A stretch of DNA of 64,000 nucleotides from Desulfuromonas sp. (GCA_021162745.1 JAGGYC010000051.1:1-64000), one strand, 5' to 3'; shown: positions 1-10,857, numbered from the stretch's first letter. A program made the numbers and translations. Notes: generated by a model from the sequence alone, not told the origin.

Positions 1-1585
1 CTAGCAGACTGTCGGTCTTGACCAACCGCTGCGAATCATGACCAATGATTTTAATCATGGGAGTTAAAACTCGCAGGAATGTTCTGATTTTTACCCCTGC
101 GAATAATTTTACGAGGCTATAACTCAACAACCAAATAGTTCAGGAGGTTTATCCCGCCAGAACATGCAATCGTTTCAGATTCCAGGCTATGCAGACCAAA
201 TCCCACTCACCACGGACGGATTCCACCCCACGTAGCAGGAATTGTCGGAACCCCATGATGGCTTTGATAATACCGAAAACCGGTTCAACGGTGCTTTTTC
301 GTTTGGCGTAGATCGCTTTGCCTTCTTGGGTCTGTAAGCGATGCTTCATTTGGGTGACAGCATCAGCGCCCTCGGGCAAGGGATCAGGTTCAGCAAAACG
401 TTCTTTGATGCTTTGGTTGTGATGATCACGTTTGATGCTGATAAAAGGAAGGATGTTTTCTTTTTCACAGCTTGCTACATTGGCTTCGCTGTAATAGCCG
501 GTATCGGCCAAGAGACTATCCACTGTGCCGAGTTTCTCCGGCAATGCTTTTAACTCCTCAAGAACGGGAGTGATCTCAAGCTTGTCATTGGGGTTCTGGG
601 TGAGGTGTTCACTGACAATCAGCATGGTTTCTATATCGACACCGGCTTGAGCGTTGTAACACTGATCGAATCCGCCACTGGAGACGGGCATGATTCGTGA
701 TTCTTCGTCGGTGAGATTTACTTGATCTTTGTCTCTTGGGCCGGATACTGGAGGTTTAGGGGGTCTGCCTCCGGGTTTTTTACCCGTCTTCTGCTCTTTG
801 GCTTTGCGTTCGGCGAGTTTTTTCTCATACTCGGATTGTTCCTTGGTATGGCGTTCTGCGGCGCGACGTTCGATTTCGATTTTTGCTTTGGCAATAGCAC
901 TCAGGCGTTCTTCGCGACGATTTAGTTCTGCGGGGATGTCCACGCTGTCAGGAAGCTCGCTATGGTCGGTTTGTTCTGCTTGCTTTAACAGCTCTTCGAC
1001 TTCAGCCTTGAGCTGGGCTTCGAGCTTGCAGGCATGCTTCCAGCTCAGGGCGCGATGTTTGGAGGCATTGGCCTTGATCTTGGTGCCATCAAGACTGATT
1101 TTGCCCAACTTCAGACATCCCATCTGGTGGGCAATGAGAAGGATCTGGACAAAGAGTGGGGTCAGTTCGGGAAGAAACCGTTTGCGAAAGGTGGCGACGG
1201 TATCATGGTCGGGATGATCGTTTGCAGCGATGTAACGAAAGGCTACGGAATCATAGGTTGCTTGTTCCAATTTGCGGCTGGAGAACACCCCGGTTGCGTA
1301 GCCATAGAACAATAATGCCAGCAGCATCTCAGGGTGGTGGGCTTTGGAACCTCGCCCGGAATAGGCAGATTTGATTGGAGTCAGATCAAGTTGTCCGACG
1401 ATTTCTACAACGAAACGAGCCAGATGCCCTTCGGGAAGCCAGTCGCCTATTGAAGGTGGCAAAAGGAAGGGAGTGTTTCGATCGACTTGGCGGAATGTAT
1501 CGCTCATGTTTTTTCACTTTCGCAGGGATTTTCAATACCCGGCGATTTTAACATTTTTTGGGCGAAAAGTCCGACAAACTGCTAG
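1..1585 (-). mobile_element. IS1182-like insertion sequence, bounded by imperfect terminal inverted repeats
   Basis: Left end ctagcagactgtcggtctt at position 1. The right end (1566-1585) reverse-complements to ctagcagtttgtcggactt. The element encloses one transposase ORF. The left flank lies outside the window, so no target duplication can be verified. Confidence 0.8.
149..1507 (-). CDS. IS1182 family transposase (DUF772 N-terminal, DDE C-terminal)
   Basis: 452 aa; N-terminus FLLPPSIGDWLPEGHLARFVVEIV and C-terminal KRKSTVEPVFGIIKAIMGFRQFLLRG are typical of the IS1182 family. Confidence 0.92.
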   Translation of the reverse strand: MSDTFRQVDRNTPFLLPPSIGDWLPEGHLARFVVEIVGQLDLTPIKSAYSGRGSKAHHPEMLLALLFYGYATGVFSSRKLEQATYDSVAFRYIAANDHPDHDTVATFRKRFLPELTPLFVQILLIAHQMGCLKLGKISLDGTKIKANASKHRALSWKHACKLEAQLKAEVEELLKQAEQTDHSELPDSVDIPAELNRREERLSAIAKAKIEIERRAAERHTKEQSEYEKKLAERKAKEQKTGKKPGGRPPKPPVSGPRDKDQVNLTDEESRIMPVSSGGFDQCYNAQAGVDIETMLIVSEHLTQNPNDKLEITPVLEELKALPEKLGTVDSLLADTGYYSEANVASCEKENILPFISIKRDHHNQSIKERFAEPDPLPEGADAVTQMKHRLQTQEGKAIYAKRKSTVEPVFGIIKAIMGFRQFLLRGVESVRGEWDLVCIAWNLKRLHVLAG

Positions 1586-1683
1586 TGTAGAACACAGTTC
1601 TAAACATTGGAAAGACCCTGAGAGTTGAAGCGTTTACTGCAAGTGGCCCTTTAATTGCCGAATATTTCACACAGGTCTGAAGT

Positions 1684-3246
1684 ATGAAACTTCAAAAGCT
1701 TGTCATCATCAACCTACTGATTGTTTTTCTGGTTTGCGGTCTACTTGTCACCGGCATCCTGAAGTTCCATTCTCTCAATGTTTTCGACAAGATAGAAATG
1801 AACAACCTAGAGAAACAAGCGCATCAAGTTACCAGTATCGTCAAAAACGATATCGATCAGCTGCTCGATTTTGTTTCGGACTGGGGAGTATGGGATGACA
1901 GTTACTCTTTTATGCAACAAAAAAAAGAAGCCTATATTCAGGGGAATATGACTGAAGATGCCTTGGAAGATATTCGCACGATAGGGCTTCTTTATCTGGA
2001 TGACCAATTCCGTTATTACCACTCCTATACAAGTGAGGGAAAAACAAGCACCTATAAAGTATTGACCGAACAGATTCTGACAAAAAAAACTCTTTTCCTG
2101 GCGGCAATTGAGTCGGGATCACAAAAGGTACTTCTTTACAACGAGACACTTGATTGTTACTTCTGGTCTGTGATCCAGCCGATTATGACTTCCAAGAAAG
2201 ATCGCCTAAGTAACGGCTATCTGCTGTTTAGCCGCATCATTGACAAAACATATATAAACGAAATCAGCACAATTTTTGGATCGAAACTCAGCCTGCGTGA
2301 ATATTCCACCAAACTTAAATCAGACTGCAACGGCCAAAAAGGAGGGATTTGCTACCATGAACATGTCCATCTGCTGAACAAAGAAAAAGCCATATTACAT
2401 ATTTGTGTTAAAGACGTTTCTGACAACGGGCATGTTTGCTTAGAGGGGGAGATCGAGCGCTCCATGCACCTTCAAGTGTGGCAAATACTTACCCATACTC
2501 TGTTTATGATTGCCGTGGCCGGTTTTGTCGTTCTGCTATTGAATATGCTGATTCTTGATCGACTCATTGTGCGACCGACAAGGGTTCTGGCCAAAAGCTT
2601 TACCCATCTGGGCAAAACCGGAAGAATCAACATGCGCCTGTCTATTACCGGCCCTTTTGAAGTAAAGCAGCTGGCAAGCGCGGCCAACCATATGCTGGAG
2701 GAAATAGAGCAGCTGCACAGTAAACTTGAAGTACTATCTCGCACAGACGAGCTAACCGAGTTGTTTAACCGCAGGTATTTCAACGAAGTGTTCGACAAGG
2801 AGCTGCGCCGGGCCATGCGCAAACAACATCCCATCGCAATGATGATGTTGGATATTGATTATTTCAAGAAATACAATGACAGTTATGGTCACGGAGCCGG
2901 CGACGAGTGTCTGAAAAGGGTTGCGGCCATTTTGAAGGAACATGTTCAGCGTGCGACCGATATCGTCGCCAGATATGGTGGAGAGGAATTTATCATCCTG
3001 CTCAGCGACACCCCGCAAACGGAACTTGAGTTGCTCTGCCGAAAGATCATCGACTCCCTGCGCGACGCGCAAATCCTGCATGAATCCTCACCGGTGTCTA
3101 ATTTTGTCAGCCTGAGCATCGGTGCAGTGACAGCGATTCCAAAATCACTCGATGATAAAGAAAAATTGCTGCGCAAAGCGGACAAGCTGCTTTACCAAGC
3201 CAAAGACAGCGGCAGAAACCAGGTGATTCTAAACGATAAACTCTGA
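1684..3246 (+). CDS. membrane diguanylate cyclase: CHASE4-like sensor, HAMP, GGDEF
   Basis: N-terminal TM, periplasmic DWGVWDDSYSF (CHASE4-like), second TM plus HAMP, RYGGEEF active site with RATD I-site five residues upstream. Confidence 0.88.
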   Translation: MKLQKLVIINLLIVFLVCGLLVTGILKFHSLNVFDKIEMNNLEKQAHQVTSIVKNDIDQLLDFVSDWGVWDDSYSFMQQKKEAYIQGNMTEDALEDIRTIGLLYLDDQFRYYHSYTSEGKTSTYKVLTEQILTKKTLFLAAIESGSQKVLLYNETLDCYFWSVIQPIMTSKKDRLSNGYLLFSRIIDKTYINEISTIFGSKLSLREYSTKLKSDCNGQKGGICYHEHVHLLNKEKAILHICVKDVSDNGHVCLEGEIERSMHLQVWQILTHTLFMIAVAGFVVLLLNMLILDRLIVRPTRVLAKSFTHLGKTGRINMRLSITGPFEVKQLASAANHMLEEIEQLHSKLEVLSRTDELTELFNRRYFNEVFDKELRRAMRKQHPIAMMMLDIDYFKKYNDSYGHGAGDECLKRVAAILKEHVQRATDIVARYGGEEFIILLSDTPQTELELLCRKIIDSLRDAQILHESSPVSNFVSLSIGAVTAIPKSLDDKEKLLRKADKLLYQAKDSGRNQVILNDKL

Positions 3247-3268
3247 TCGAAACAATCTGACTTTATCA

Positions 3269-4105
3269 TCAAACAAAAACTTCCGTTCCCGGTGCTTCCT
3301 CACTGGCCGCAGCAAATCGCCGTAACCGCTCTTCAACCGCCGCACCATCCCAGGCAAAAGCCTGCTGGGGGCACAAGCGGGTACATTGATGACAACGGAT
3401 ACAGCGCTCTGTGACATAAGGCTCGTTGTCCCGCCAATCAATTGCCGCCACCGGACACGCCGTCACACAGGCTCCACAACCATCACACCTAGCCACAACG
3501 GGCTGATGCTCACCAAGCATCGTTTTAGCCTTATCCAGGCTCTTCTGCCACGACAGCTGTTCCTGCTCTGCAGAAAGATAATGGAACACCTCCTCCGCCA
3601 AAGGCTGGGGGAGTGCGGATTTCAACTTCTGCAACACCCCTTCAACCAGCAATGACACCTGCGCCAGGTCCGCAGCATCGGGATGTCCAGCCCCCAAAGG
3701 ATGTCGACTTTGCCATAATGAGGAATGCACCGCCAACACCTTGGCAGCACCAACGGTCTGCCACCCCTGCTGCGCCAATTGTTGCGCCATTTCGGGCAAT
3801 GCCACCCCACTGCACACCGCTCCCCAGGTAACAAAGGGGGCAGCATAATGACTCTGACCTTGCGGCAAGCTGCTTATGAATCGGCAAACCTGCGGCAGGA
3901 TATGATCCACATAAACCGGCGAGCCAAGCCATAGACAGCAAGGCCCCTCAAGCTGAGCAAAAGAATAATCCTCCGCTGACAGATCAATAATCAGCGGATC
4001 GATCCCCTGCGGTTTTAGATGGCGGACAATCACCTCTGCAACCTGTTTGGTGGTTCCCGCCGGCGACAAATAGGCCACGCAATGTGTCACGACAGATTCA
4101 GTCAT
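3269..4105 (-). CDS. EFR1-type ferredoxin: flavodoxin-like domain plus 2x[4Fe-4S]
   Basis: Flavodoxin-like N-terminus (YLSPAGTTKQVAEV), C-terminal CDGCGACVTACPVAAI and CIRCHQCTRLCPQQAF clusters; start chosen at 4105 with GAGGA upstream. Confidence 0.8.
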   Translation of the reverse strand: MTESVVTHCVAYLSPAGTTKQVAEVIVRHLKPQGIDPLIIDLSAEDYSFAQLEGPCCLWLGSPVYVDHILPQVCRFISSLPQGQSHYAAPFVTWGAVCSGVALPEMAQQLAQQGWQTVGAAKVLAVHSSLWQSRHPLGAGHPDAADLAQVSLLVEGVLQKLKSALPQPLAEEVFHYLSAEQEQLSWQKSLDKAKTMLGEHQPVVARCDGCGACVTACPVAAIDWRDNEPYVTERCIRCHQCTRLCPQQAFAWDGAAVEERLRRFAAASEEAPGTEVFV

Positions 4106-4230
4106 AATAATCCTCTTTAGCAATGTTTAGGAGAAGCGCGTCGCGATACCTTGCAATAAGCGTAAGTCAACAGCAGGTTTGCCCGTACCATTTGAATTAG
4201 TCAGTTTGTCAAGCCTGACCCGCCTGCGCT

Positions 4231-4316
4231 CACCTGCGCCAGGTCCGCTGCATTGGGATGTCCAGCCCCCAAAGGCTGCCGACTTTGCCATAATGAGGAA
4301 TGCACCGCCAATACCT
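4231..4316 (-). pseudogene. 86-bp duplicated fragment of the adjacent EFR1 gene
   Basis: 4231-4316 matches 3656-3741 at about 81/86 positions by direct reading; no ORF. Confidence 0.8.
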
Positions 4317-4417
4317 AAGCGTCAATTAAATTTATAGTAGTACAAACAAAAAAAGATGTTAATCTTGATATTCTGAATTGAAATTTTTTTATTCATTGAT
4401 ATGGCTTAGGGGGAAAT

Positions 4418-6652
4418 ATGAATATTCGAACAAAAATCACCGGTACGATCATAACACTGGTGCTGATTACTGCGTTATCTATTGTCGGTATTGCGACCGT
4501 AAAAAATAGAGCATTACGTTCCGATCTCGGAACAGTTATCGACGATTTAGCTTTCAATGAAGCCAAGAAACAAGCGCAAAGCGTCCATTTACTCTGTGAA
4601 GCAATGCGAGAATCTGTTGAACAAACAGTTGTAGCTCACCTTAATGTCAGCAACGATGTACTTGAACGATCAGGTGAATTGAATTTTGCTGATGAAATGG
4701 TTCCATGGGATGCCGTCAATCAGTTTTCTAAACAGAAAACCAGCATCCATTTACCAAAAATGATGTTCGGTGATCTATGGCCGGGGAAGAATAAGGATAT
4801 TAACCAGAAAACGCCGATCATTGATGATGTTATAGACTTGGTTGGCGGGACTTGTACCATATTCCAGCGCATGAATGATCAGGGCGACATGCTGCGTGTT
4901 GCCACCAATGTCGAAAAGCTGGATGGAACGCGTGCTATTGGCACATATATTCCGCGGACAAATCCCGATGGCTCAGAGAATAAGGTCATTGCGACAGTTC
5001 TTGGTGGTAGAACCTTTCGTGGTCGTGCATTTGTTGTAAACGCTTGGTATGTTACCGCCTATCAGCCTATTTGGGACACCGCTCATCAAAAAGTTGTCGG
5101 CATTCTGTATTTTGGTGAAAAACAAGAAAATGTCGATAGTTTACGCAAGGGGATACTTAACAGCACGGTTGGCAAAACAGGCTACGTATTTGTCCTTGGC
5201 GGTAAAGGGAAACAAAAAGGTAAATATATCATTTCGAAAGATGGTAAACGCGACGGTGAAAACATCCTCAACGCGACAGACGCGACCGGGAAAACGTTTA
5301 TCCAGTCAATCATTCAAAAAGCCACGTCACTTCCCTCTGCCAACGGCGGCGATATCCCTCTGACAAGAGAAGATTATAAGTGGAAAAACGCTGGTGACAG
5401 TGAAGCCAAAAAAAAATGTGTTGCTATTGCCTATTTTGAACCTTGGGACTGGGTCATTGGTGCCGGATATTACCAAAATGATTTCAGTGCCTCACACGCG
5501 GCGTTATCCGTTGCATCAAACAGCATGATTCGTTGGATTATCATTTTCGCCGTTACCATCGCGTTTGTAGCACTTATTATTGGTTATTTCCTTGCCAACC
5601 GTATCAGTGGACCGATAAAGCAAACATTATCTATGATCGAAAACCTTGGCCAAGGAAATTTGTCACAGCGCCTTAATTTTACTCAAGCTGACGAGGTCGG
5701 TCAGCTTGGAAAAGCAATGGACGCTTTTGCCGATAATTTGCAGGATGAAATCTTAACGGCTTTTGAAAAACTGGCCGAGGGTGATTTTACGTTTAAAGCT
5801 CAAGGTCTTATCAGTGAACCGTTACACAAAGCGAACAGCTCACTGAATGACACCATGACCCAGATCAACACCGCCGGCAATCAGATCACATCTGGAGCGA
5901 CTCAAGTTTCCGACTCAAGTCAGGCTCTGTCACAAGGGGCAACGGAGCAAGCCAGCTCACTGGAGCAGATCAACAGTTCCATGACTGAGGTTAGCTCACA
6001 AACCAAGCTTAACGCCGACAATGCCACGATGGCCAACACATTGGCGAAAGAGGCTTGCAACGTGGCTCAACAGGGAAACCAGCAGATGAAAAACATGATT
6101 GAGGCCATGGCTGAAATCAACCAAGCAAGTCAGGAAATTTCCAAGATCATCAAGGTAATTGATGAAATTGCGTTCCAAACCAACCTGTTGGCACTTAACG
6201 CCGCCGTAGAGGCCGCGCGTGCTGGACAACATGGTAAAGGGTTTGCTGTGGTTGCTGAAGAGGTACGCAATCTAGCCGCTCGCAGCGCCAAGGCTGCCAG
6301 CGAAACGGCAACGCTGATTGAAGGATCGGTACAAAAAGTTGAAAATGGTGCACAAATTGCCGATACAACCGGCGAAGCGTTGAATGAAATTTCCACAGGA
6401 ATTACCAAGGTCAGCGATTTAGTGGCAGAAATAGCCGAATCCTCTAATGAGCAGGCTAATGGGATTTCACAGATCAGTATTGGATTGAACCAGATTGACG
6501 ACGTAACGCAACAGAATACCTCAACGGCAGAACAGAGTGCCGCTGCCGCAGAAGAGCTTGCCAGTCAAGCGCATCAATTGCAAAGCATGTTGAACAGGTT
6601 TAGTCTGAGCAATAATCAATCACCCGACAGCATTGCACTGATTGAATTTTAA
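4418..6652 (+). CDS. methyl-accepting chemotaxis protein (Cache-type sensor, HAMP, MCP signalling domain)
   Basis: TM - Cache-like region - TM - HAMP - hairpin tip [44 protein letters not shown]. Confidence 0.95.
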   Translation: MNIRTKITGTIITLVLITALSIVGIATVKNRALRSDLGTVIDDLAFNEAKKQAQSVHLLCEAMRESVEQTVVAHLNVSNDVLERSGELNFADEMVPWDAVNQFSKQKTSIHLPKMMFGDLWPGKNKDINQKTPIIDDVIDLVGGTCTIFQRMNDQGDMLRVATNVEKLDGTRAIGTYIPRTNPDGSENKVIATVLGGRTFRGRAFVVNAWYVTAYQPIWDTAHQKVVGILYFGEKQENVDSLRKGILNSTVGKTGYVFVLGGKGKQKGKYIISKDGKRDGENILNATDATGKTFIQSIIQKATSLPSANGGDIPLTREDYKWKNAGDSEAKKKCVAIAYFEPWDWVIGAGYYQNDFSASHAALSVASNSMIRWIIIFAVTIAFVALIIGYFLANRISGPIKQTLSMIENLGQGNLSQRLNFTQADEVGQLGKAMDAFADNLQDEILTAFEKLAEGDFTFKAQGLISEPLHKANSSLNDTMTQINTAGNQITSGATQVSDSSQALSQGATEQASSLEQINSSMTEVSSQTKLNADNATMANTLAKEACNVAQQGNQQMKNMIEAMAEINQASQEISKIIKVIDEIAFQTNLLALNAAVEAARAGQHGKGFAVVAEEVRNLAARSAKAASETATLIEGSVQKVENGAQIADTTGEALNEISTGITKVSDLVAEIAESSNEQANGISQISIGLNQIDDVTQQNTSTAEQSAAAAEELASQAHQLQSMLNRFSLSNNQSPDSIALIEF

Positions 6653-6660
6653 TAAATGGC

Positions 6661-6690
6661 TGGCCACACTCACTTCAGTGAGTGTGGCCA
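6661..6690. terminator. perfect 13-bp hairpin after the MCP gene
   Basis: tggccacactcac-ttca-gtgagtgtggcca; weak T-tract, so termination is tentative. Confidence 0.55.
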
Positions 6691-6836
6691 CCTCAGCTGA
6701 TGTAATTTTCATCCCTTTTGTACTATAGTCATTAGGGTCAGACCTGCAAAGCTACAAGATAGACAACTTGATTGTGCAACTGCTCCATCCTTTTCACAAG
6801 GGCAATTTCTTTTGCAAACACCTCCGTAACAGACAG

Positions 6837-6877
6837 AAAAGGCCGGTGCATCAAATGATGCACAGGCCTTTTTGTTT
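6837..6877. terminator. bidirectional intrinsic terminator downstream of valS
   Basis: aaaaggccggtgcatcaaatgatgcacaggcctttttg. Confidence 0.75.
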
Positions 6878-6898
6878 CCGAGCTATGTCAATCAACGT

Positions 6899-9559
6899 CT
6901 ACTTCAACGCCACAATTTTCTCCAAACTCCCCTGCAACACCATCAACTTCTCCTGCGCCGCCGCCAACTTGCCCCGGTCCTTCTCCAGAACCGCCGCCGG
7001 TGCATTGGCGACAAACTTCTCGTTGGACAACTTCTTGCTGAACATATCCACGTCCTTCTGCGTCTTGGCGATCTCCTTGGTGAGGCGTTTTCCCTCCTCT
7101 TCCACGTTGATGAGACCGGCCAGCGGCAGTAGGATTTCAACATCACCGGAGACCTGCTTGGCGACCTGTTCCGGTTGTTCCAGACCAACACCGCAGGTTA
7201 GCTCTTCGATGCGCGCCAGGGACTTGATATAATCCTGGCCAGCAGTCATCACCGCACAGCTGGCGTCAGACTTGCAGTCGAACAGAGCGCTGATCCGCTT
7301 ACCGGGGGAGACATCCATCTCGCCACGGATGTTACGGATGGCGCGGATGACGTCCATCACCTGCTCCATCTGTGCTGAGGCCTCAGTGTCCTGCACCAGA
7401 CCTTCGCCCTGCGGGTAATCCGCGAGCATGATTGATGCCACCGGACGGATGCCGGGCAGCTTCTGCCAGATCTCCTCGGTAATGAACGGTGTCACCGGGT
7501 GCATCAGGCGCAGCAGACGCTCCAGCACCGTGTAAACAACGGTCTGGGCACTGAGCTTGGCGGCGGCATCGTCGCCATACAGCGCGCCTTTGATCAGCTC
7601 GATATACCAGTCACAGAACTCGTGCCAGGTAAAGGTGTAGAGGGCGTTGGCCGCTTCGTTGTAGCGGTACTCCTCCAGAGCCTTGTTGGTCTCTTTTTCC
7701 ACCGCGGCCAAACGAGTCATAATCCAGCGATCGGCCATGGACAGGTTGAGTTCGGTCCAGTTAACATTCTCGGTCGGCTCAAAACCTTCGAGGTTCATCA
7801 TCGCAAAGCGGCTGGCATTCCACAGCTTGTTACAGAAGTTGCGATAACCACCGATGCGGTCGGTGGACAGCTTGATGTCGCGACCTTGGGCAGCAAAGGC
7901 GGTAAGGGTAAAGCGGAAAGCGTCGGTACCGAACTCGTCGATGACGGTGAGCGGATCGATGACGTTACCCTTACTCTTACTCATCTTCTGCCCCTGGGCA
8001 TCGCGCACAAGGGCATGGATGTAGACATCCTTGAACGGCACCTCACCCATGAACTTAATCCCCATCATCATCATCCGCGCCACCCAGAAAAACAGGATGT
8101 CGAAGCCGGTAACCAAACAGGAGGTGGGATAGAATTTTTTCAGAACGGCGGTATTTCCCGGCCAGCCCATGGTTGAGAACGGCCACAGACCGGAAGAGAA
8201 CCAGGTGTCCAACACATCGGTTTCCTGATGGATGTTGGTGCTCTGACATTTGCTACAGCAGGTGGCATCTTCACGGGAGACGGTGATCTCGCCGCAGTCA
8301 TCACAGAACCAGGCCGGGATGCGGTGGCCCCACCAGATCTGGCGACTGATACACCAGTCCTGGATATTATACATCCACTCGTAGTAGGTCTTTTCCCAGT
8401 GCTGGGGCACGATGCGGGTCTGGCCGGTTTCCACCGCCTTGATCGCCTCTTTGGCCAGCGGCTGAACGTTGACATACCATTGCAAACTCATATACGGCTC
8501 GATGACGGTCTTGCAGCGATAGCACTCGCCGACGGCGTTGAGGTGCTCTTCGGTCTTTTCCAGCAGGCCGAGGGCGTCGAGATCAGCCACCACCTTGGCG
8601 CGTGCCTCGTAACGGTCAAGACCCTGATAGTCACCACCGTTTTCGTTGATGATGCCGGACTCGTCGAGGATGTTGATATTTTCCAGGTTGTGGCGCTTAC
8701 CCATCTCAAAGTCGTTGAAGTCATGAGCCGGGGTGATTTTGACTGCCCCGCTGCCGAACTCTTTATCGACATAGTCGTCGGCGATGATGGGAATCTCACG
8801 CCCGGTCAGGGGCAGCACCACCATCTTGCCGATCAGATCGGCGTAGCGCTCATCCTCGGGATGAACGGCGACGGCTGTATCACCGAGCATGGTTTCAGGG
8901 CGGGTGGTGGCCACCACCAGTTGTTGATCCGTCCCCTTGACCGGATAACGCAGATGCCACAGGTTACCCTTCTTGTCGTCGTGCTCCACTTCCAGATCGG
9001 ACAGGGCGGTGTGGCAGCGCGGACACCAGTTGATGAGGCGATTGGCACGATAGATCAGGCCATCTTCGTAGAGTTTGACGAACACCTCGCGCACGGCAGT
9101 ACTGAGGCCCTCGTCCATGGTGAAACGCTCACGCTCCCAGTCACAGGAGGCACCGAGGCGCTTGAGCTGATTGATAATCTGGCCGCCGGACTCTTCACGC
9201 CACTGCCAGACGCGCTCGATAAACCGCTCGCGACCGACATTATGACGATCCTTGCCTTCCGTAGCCAACTGCTTCTCCACCACGTTCTGGGTAGCAATAC
9301 CGGCATGGTCGGTGCCGGGCATCCACAACACTTCGTGGCCGGTCATCCGTTTCCAACGGGCAAGGATATCTTGCAGGGTGTTATTCAGGGCGTGGCCCAT
9401 GTGCAACACACCGGTGACGTTAGGTGGCGGAATGACAATGGAGTACGGAGGCTTGGTGGAATTTTCATCGGCGTGAAAATAGCCTTGCTGTTCCCAGGTT
9501 TGATACCATTTTGTTTCAAATTCGTGGGGCTCGTAGCCCTTTGCCAGTTCGTCTGCCAT
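6899..9559 (-). CDS. valS: valine--tRNA ligase
   Basis: Class I signatures PPPNVTGVLHMGHA and KMSKSKGNVIDPL; C-terminal coiled coil; start at MADELAKGYEPHEFE with AAGGA upstream. Confidence 0.98.
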   Translation of the reverse strand: MADELAKGYEPHEFETKWYQTWEQQGYFHADENSTKPPYSIVIPPPNVTGVLHMGHALNNTLQDILARWKRMTGHEVLWMPGTDHAGIATQNVVEKQLATEGKDRHNVGRERFIERVWQWREESGGQIINQLKRLGASCDWERERFTMDEGLSTAVREVFVKLYEDGLIYRANRLINWCPRCHTALSDLEVEHDDKKGNLWHLRYPVKGTDQQLVVATTRPETMLGDTAVAVHPEDERYADLIGKMVVLPLTGREIPIIADDYVDKEFGSGAVKITPAHDFNDFEMGKRHNLENINILDESGIINENGGDYQGLDRYEARAKVVADLDALGLLEKTEEHLNAVGECYRCKTVIEPYMSLQWYVNVQPLAKEAIKAVETGQTRIVPQHWEKTYYEWMYNIQDWCISRQIWWGHRIPAWFCDDCGEITVSREDATCCSKCQSTNIHQETDVLDTWFSSGLWPFSTMGWPGNTAVLKKFYPTSCLVTGFDILFFWVARMMMMGIKFMGEVPFKDVYIHALVRDAQGQKMSKSKGNVIDPLTVIDEFGTDAFRFTLTAFAAQGRDIKLSTDRIGGYRNFCNKLWNASRFAMMNLEGFEPTENVNWTELNLSMADRWIMTRLAAVEKETNKALEEYRYNEAANALYTFTWHEFCDWYIELIKGALYGDDAAAKLSAQTVVYTVLERLLRLMHPVTPFITEEIWQKLPGIRPVASIMLADYPQGEGLVQDTEASAQMEQVMDVIRAIRNIRGEMDVSPGKRISALFDCKSDASCAVMTAGQDYIKSLARIEELTCGVGLEQPEQVAKQVSGDVEILLPLAGLINVEEEGKRLTKEIAKTQKDVDMFSKKLSNEKFVANAPAAVLEKDRGKLAAAQEKLMVLQGSLEKIVALK

Positions 9560-9656
9560 GATGCTGTCATTCCTTAAAACAGAGCCTGTCGTCAACCATT
9601 CGTCAAACAACCGGCACCGGGTTTAAATTCAGTGTTAAATGTGTGCTTAAGACACG

Positions 9657-9687
9657 AAAAAAGGGGATTTTAGCAATCCCCTTTTTA
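9657..9687. terminator. bidirectional intrinsic terminator
   Basis: aaaaaaggggattttagcaatcccctttttat. Confidence 0.8.
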
Positions 9688-9732
9688 TCCGTCAATGCCC
9701 AGTCCATGGACTGGGTAAAATTTTATTGTCGG

Positions 9733-10857
9733 CTAAACCTGCTCTTTAATCTTCGACATCTCCTCGCGCACCATGCTTTCAGCCAGGTCGGGCACCACTT
9801 CCCACACCACCTGCTCAAGGATCGGAGCCGCCAGTTTTTCAATCACTTTACCGGCAATGCGCTCGACAATTTCATTGAGCTGTTCATCGCTGAGGTAGGC
9901 AACACGGGTTTCGACCCGCGCCGGAGTAGCCCCGTAAGCACCTTCGGCGACAATATCATTGGCCTGCAAATCGACGACACCGGCAGGAGCAGCGGTCTCA
10001 ACCACAGCTTCAGGTGCCGGTTCAGGCTCTGTCGAGGTAAAACTATCCAGTGGTGGCAAATCAACCATGGGTTCGGCAGCCACAGGTTCGCTGGTGGCGA
10101 ACGGATCAGCCACAGCAGGCTCCGTAGCTGCAACAGGATCGCTATCAAAAGAAAATTCGCTGATGGGCGGCAGATCGACACTGGTTGTATCATCCTGTTG
10201 CGGTGCAGCAAATGGATCAAGGCTGCTATCGGAGGTTTCTACCGGTTGCGACTCAAACTCAAAGGGTTCGGCAGCGACAGGGGTCTCGACCTCAGCAGGA
10301 GCATCAAAGCTAAATGGATCAGCGCTTGTTGCAGCGGCAGGCTCTGCTGCGGGAACTTCAATCGGAACCAAATCTGGAGCAGCGACATCTGTAGCAGGTT
10401 GGGCTGCAGCCACCTCTTCCAGTGCACCGAGGATATCGTTTTCGACCGGAGCCTGACTCGCTGCCGCTTGCCAGGTTTCAATAACCGGAGCATTGGCCAG
10501 CAGTTCGGCAACTTTATCAACCAGATCCTGCGAACGGAACGGCTTGGTGATCCAACCACTGGCACCGCAAGCCGTGGCCTTGGCCTCGTCGAACGGCTCA
10601 AAGGTTCCGGCCAACAACAACACAGGAACGTTACTCAAATCGGGTTGGTTGCGCACTGCTTCGCACAGTTCGTAACCATCTTTACCGGGCATAAACACGT
10701 CAGCCAAAATCAAGTCGGGGCGCTCATTTTGCGCCATGGCAAATGCATCATCGCCATTGTCGGCAGTCTTGAGCTGGTAGTCTTTATCTGCAAACGTAAT
10801 TTCGATCACCTTTTGAATGGTGACACTGTCATCAGCCAGCAACAACCTTTTGCTCAT
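9733..10857 (-). CDS. response regulator: receiver domain, long acidic/Pro/Ala-rich linker, conserved C-terminal helical segment
   Basis: Receiver LLADDSVTIQKVI...LILADVFMPGKDGYEL...TKPF; linker rich in P/A/E/D with repeated D/E-P-F; C-terminus LEQVVWEVVPDLAESMVREEMSKIKEQ. Confidence 0.85.
   Translation of the reverse strand: MSKRLLLADDSVTIQKVIEITFADKDYQLKTADNGDDAFAMAQNERPDLILADVFMPGKDGYELCEAVRNQPDLSNVPVLLLAGTFEPFDEAKATACGASGWITKPFRSQDLVDKVAELLANAPVIETWQAAASQAPVENDILGALEEVAAAQPATDVAAPDLVPIEVPAAEPAAATSADPFSFDAPAEVETPVAAEPFEFESQPVETSDSSLDPFAAPQQDDTTSVDLPPISEFSFDSDPVAATEPAVADPFATSEPVAAEPMVDLPPLDSFTSTEPEPAPEAVVETAAPAGVVDLQANDIVAEGAYGATPARVETRVAYLSDEQLNEIVERIAGKVIEKLAAPILEQVVWEVVPDLAESMVREEMSKIKEQV

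Noticed and set aside
8228-9577. 449-aa plus-strand ORF antisense to valS
   Set aside because: Lies entirely inside the strongly supported valS gene; composition is typical of reverse-frame ORFs in codon-biased genes; no recognisable domain.
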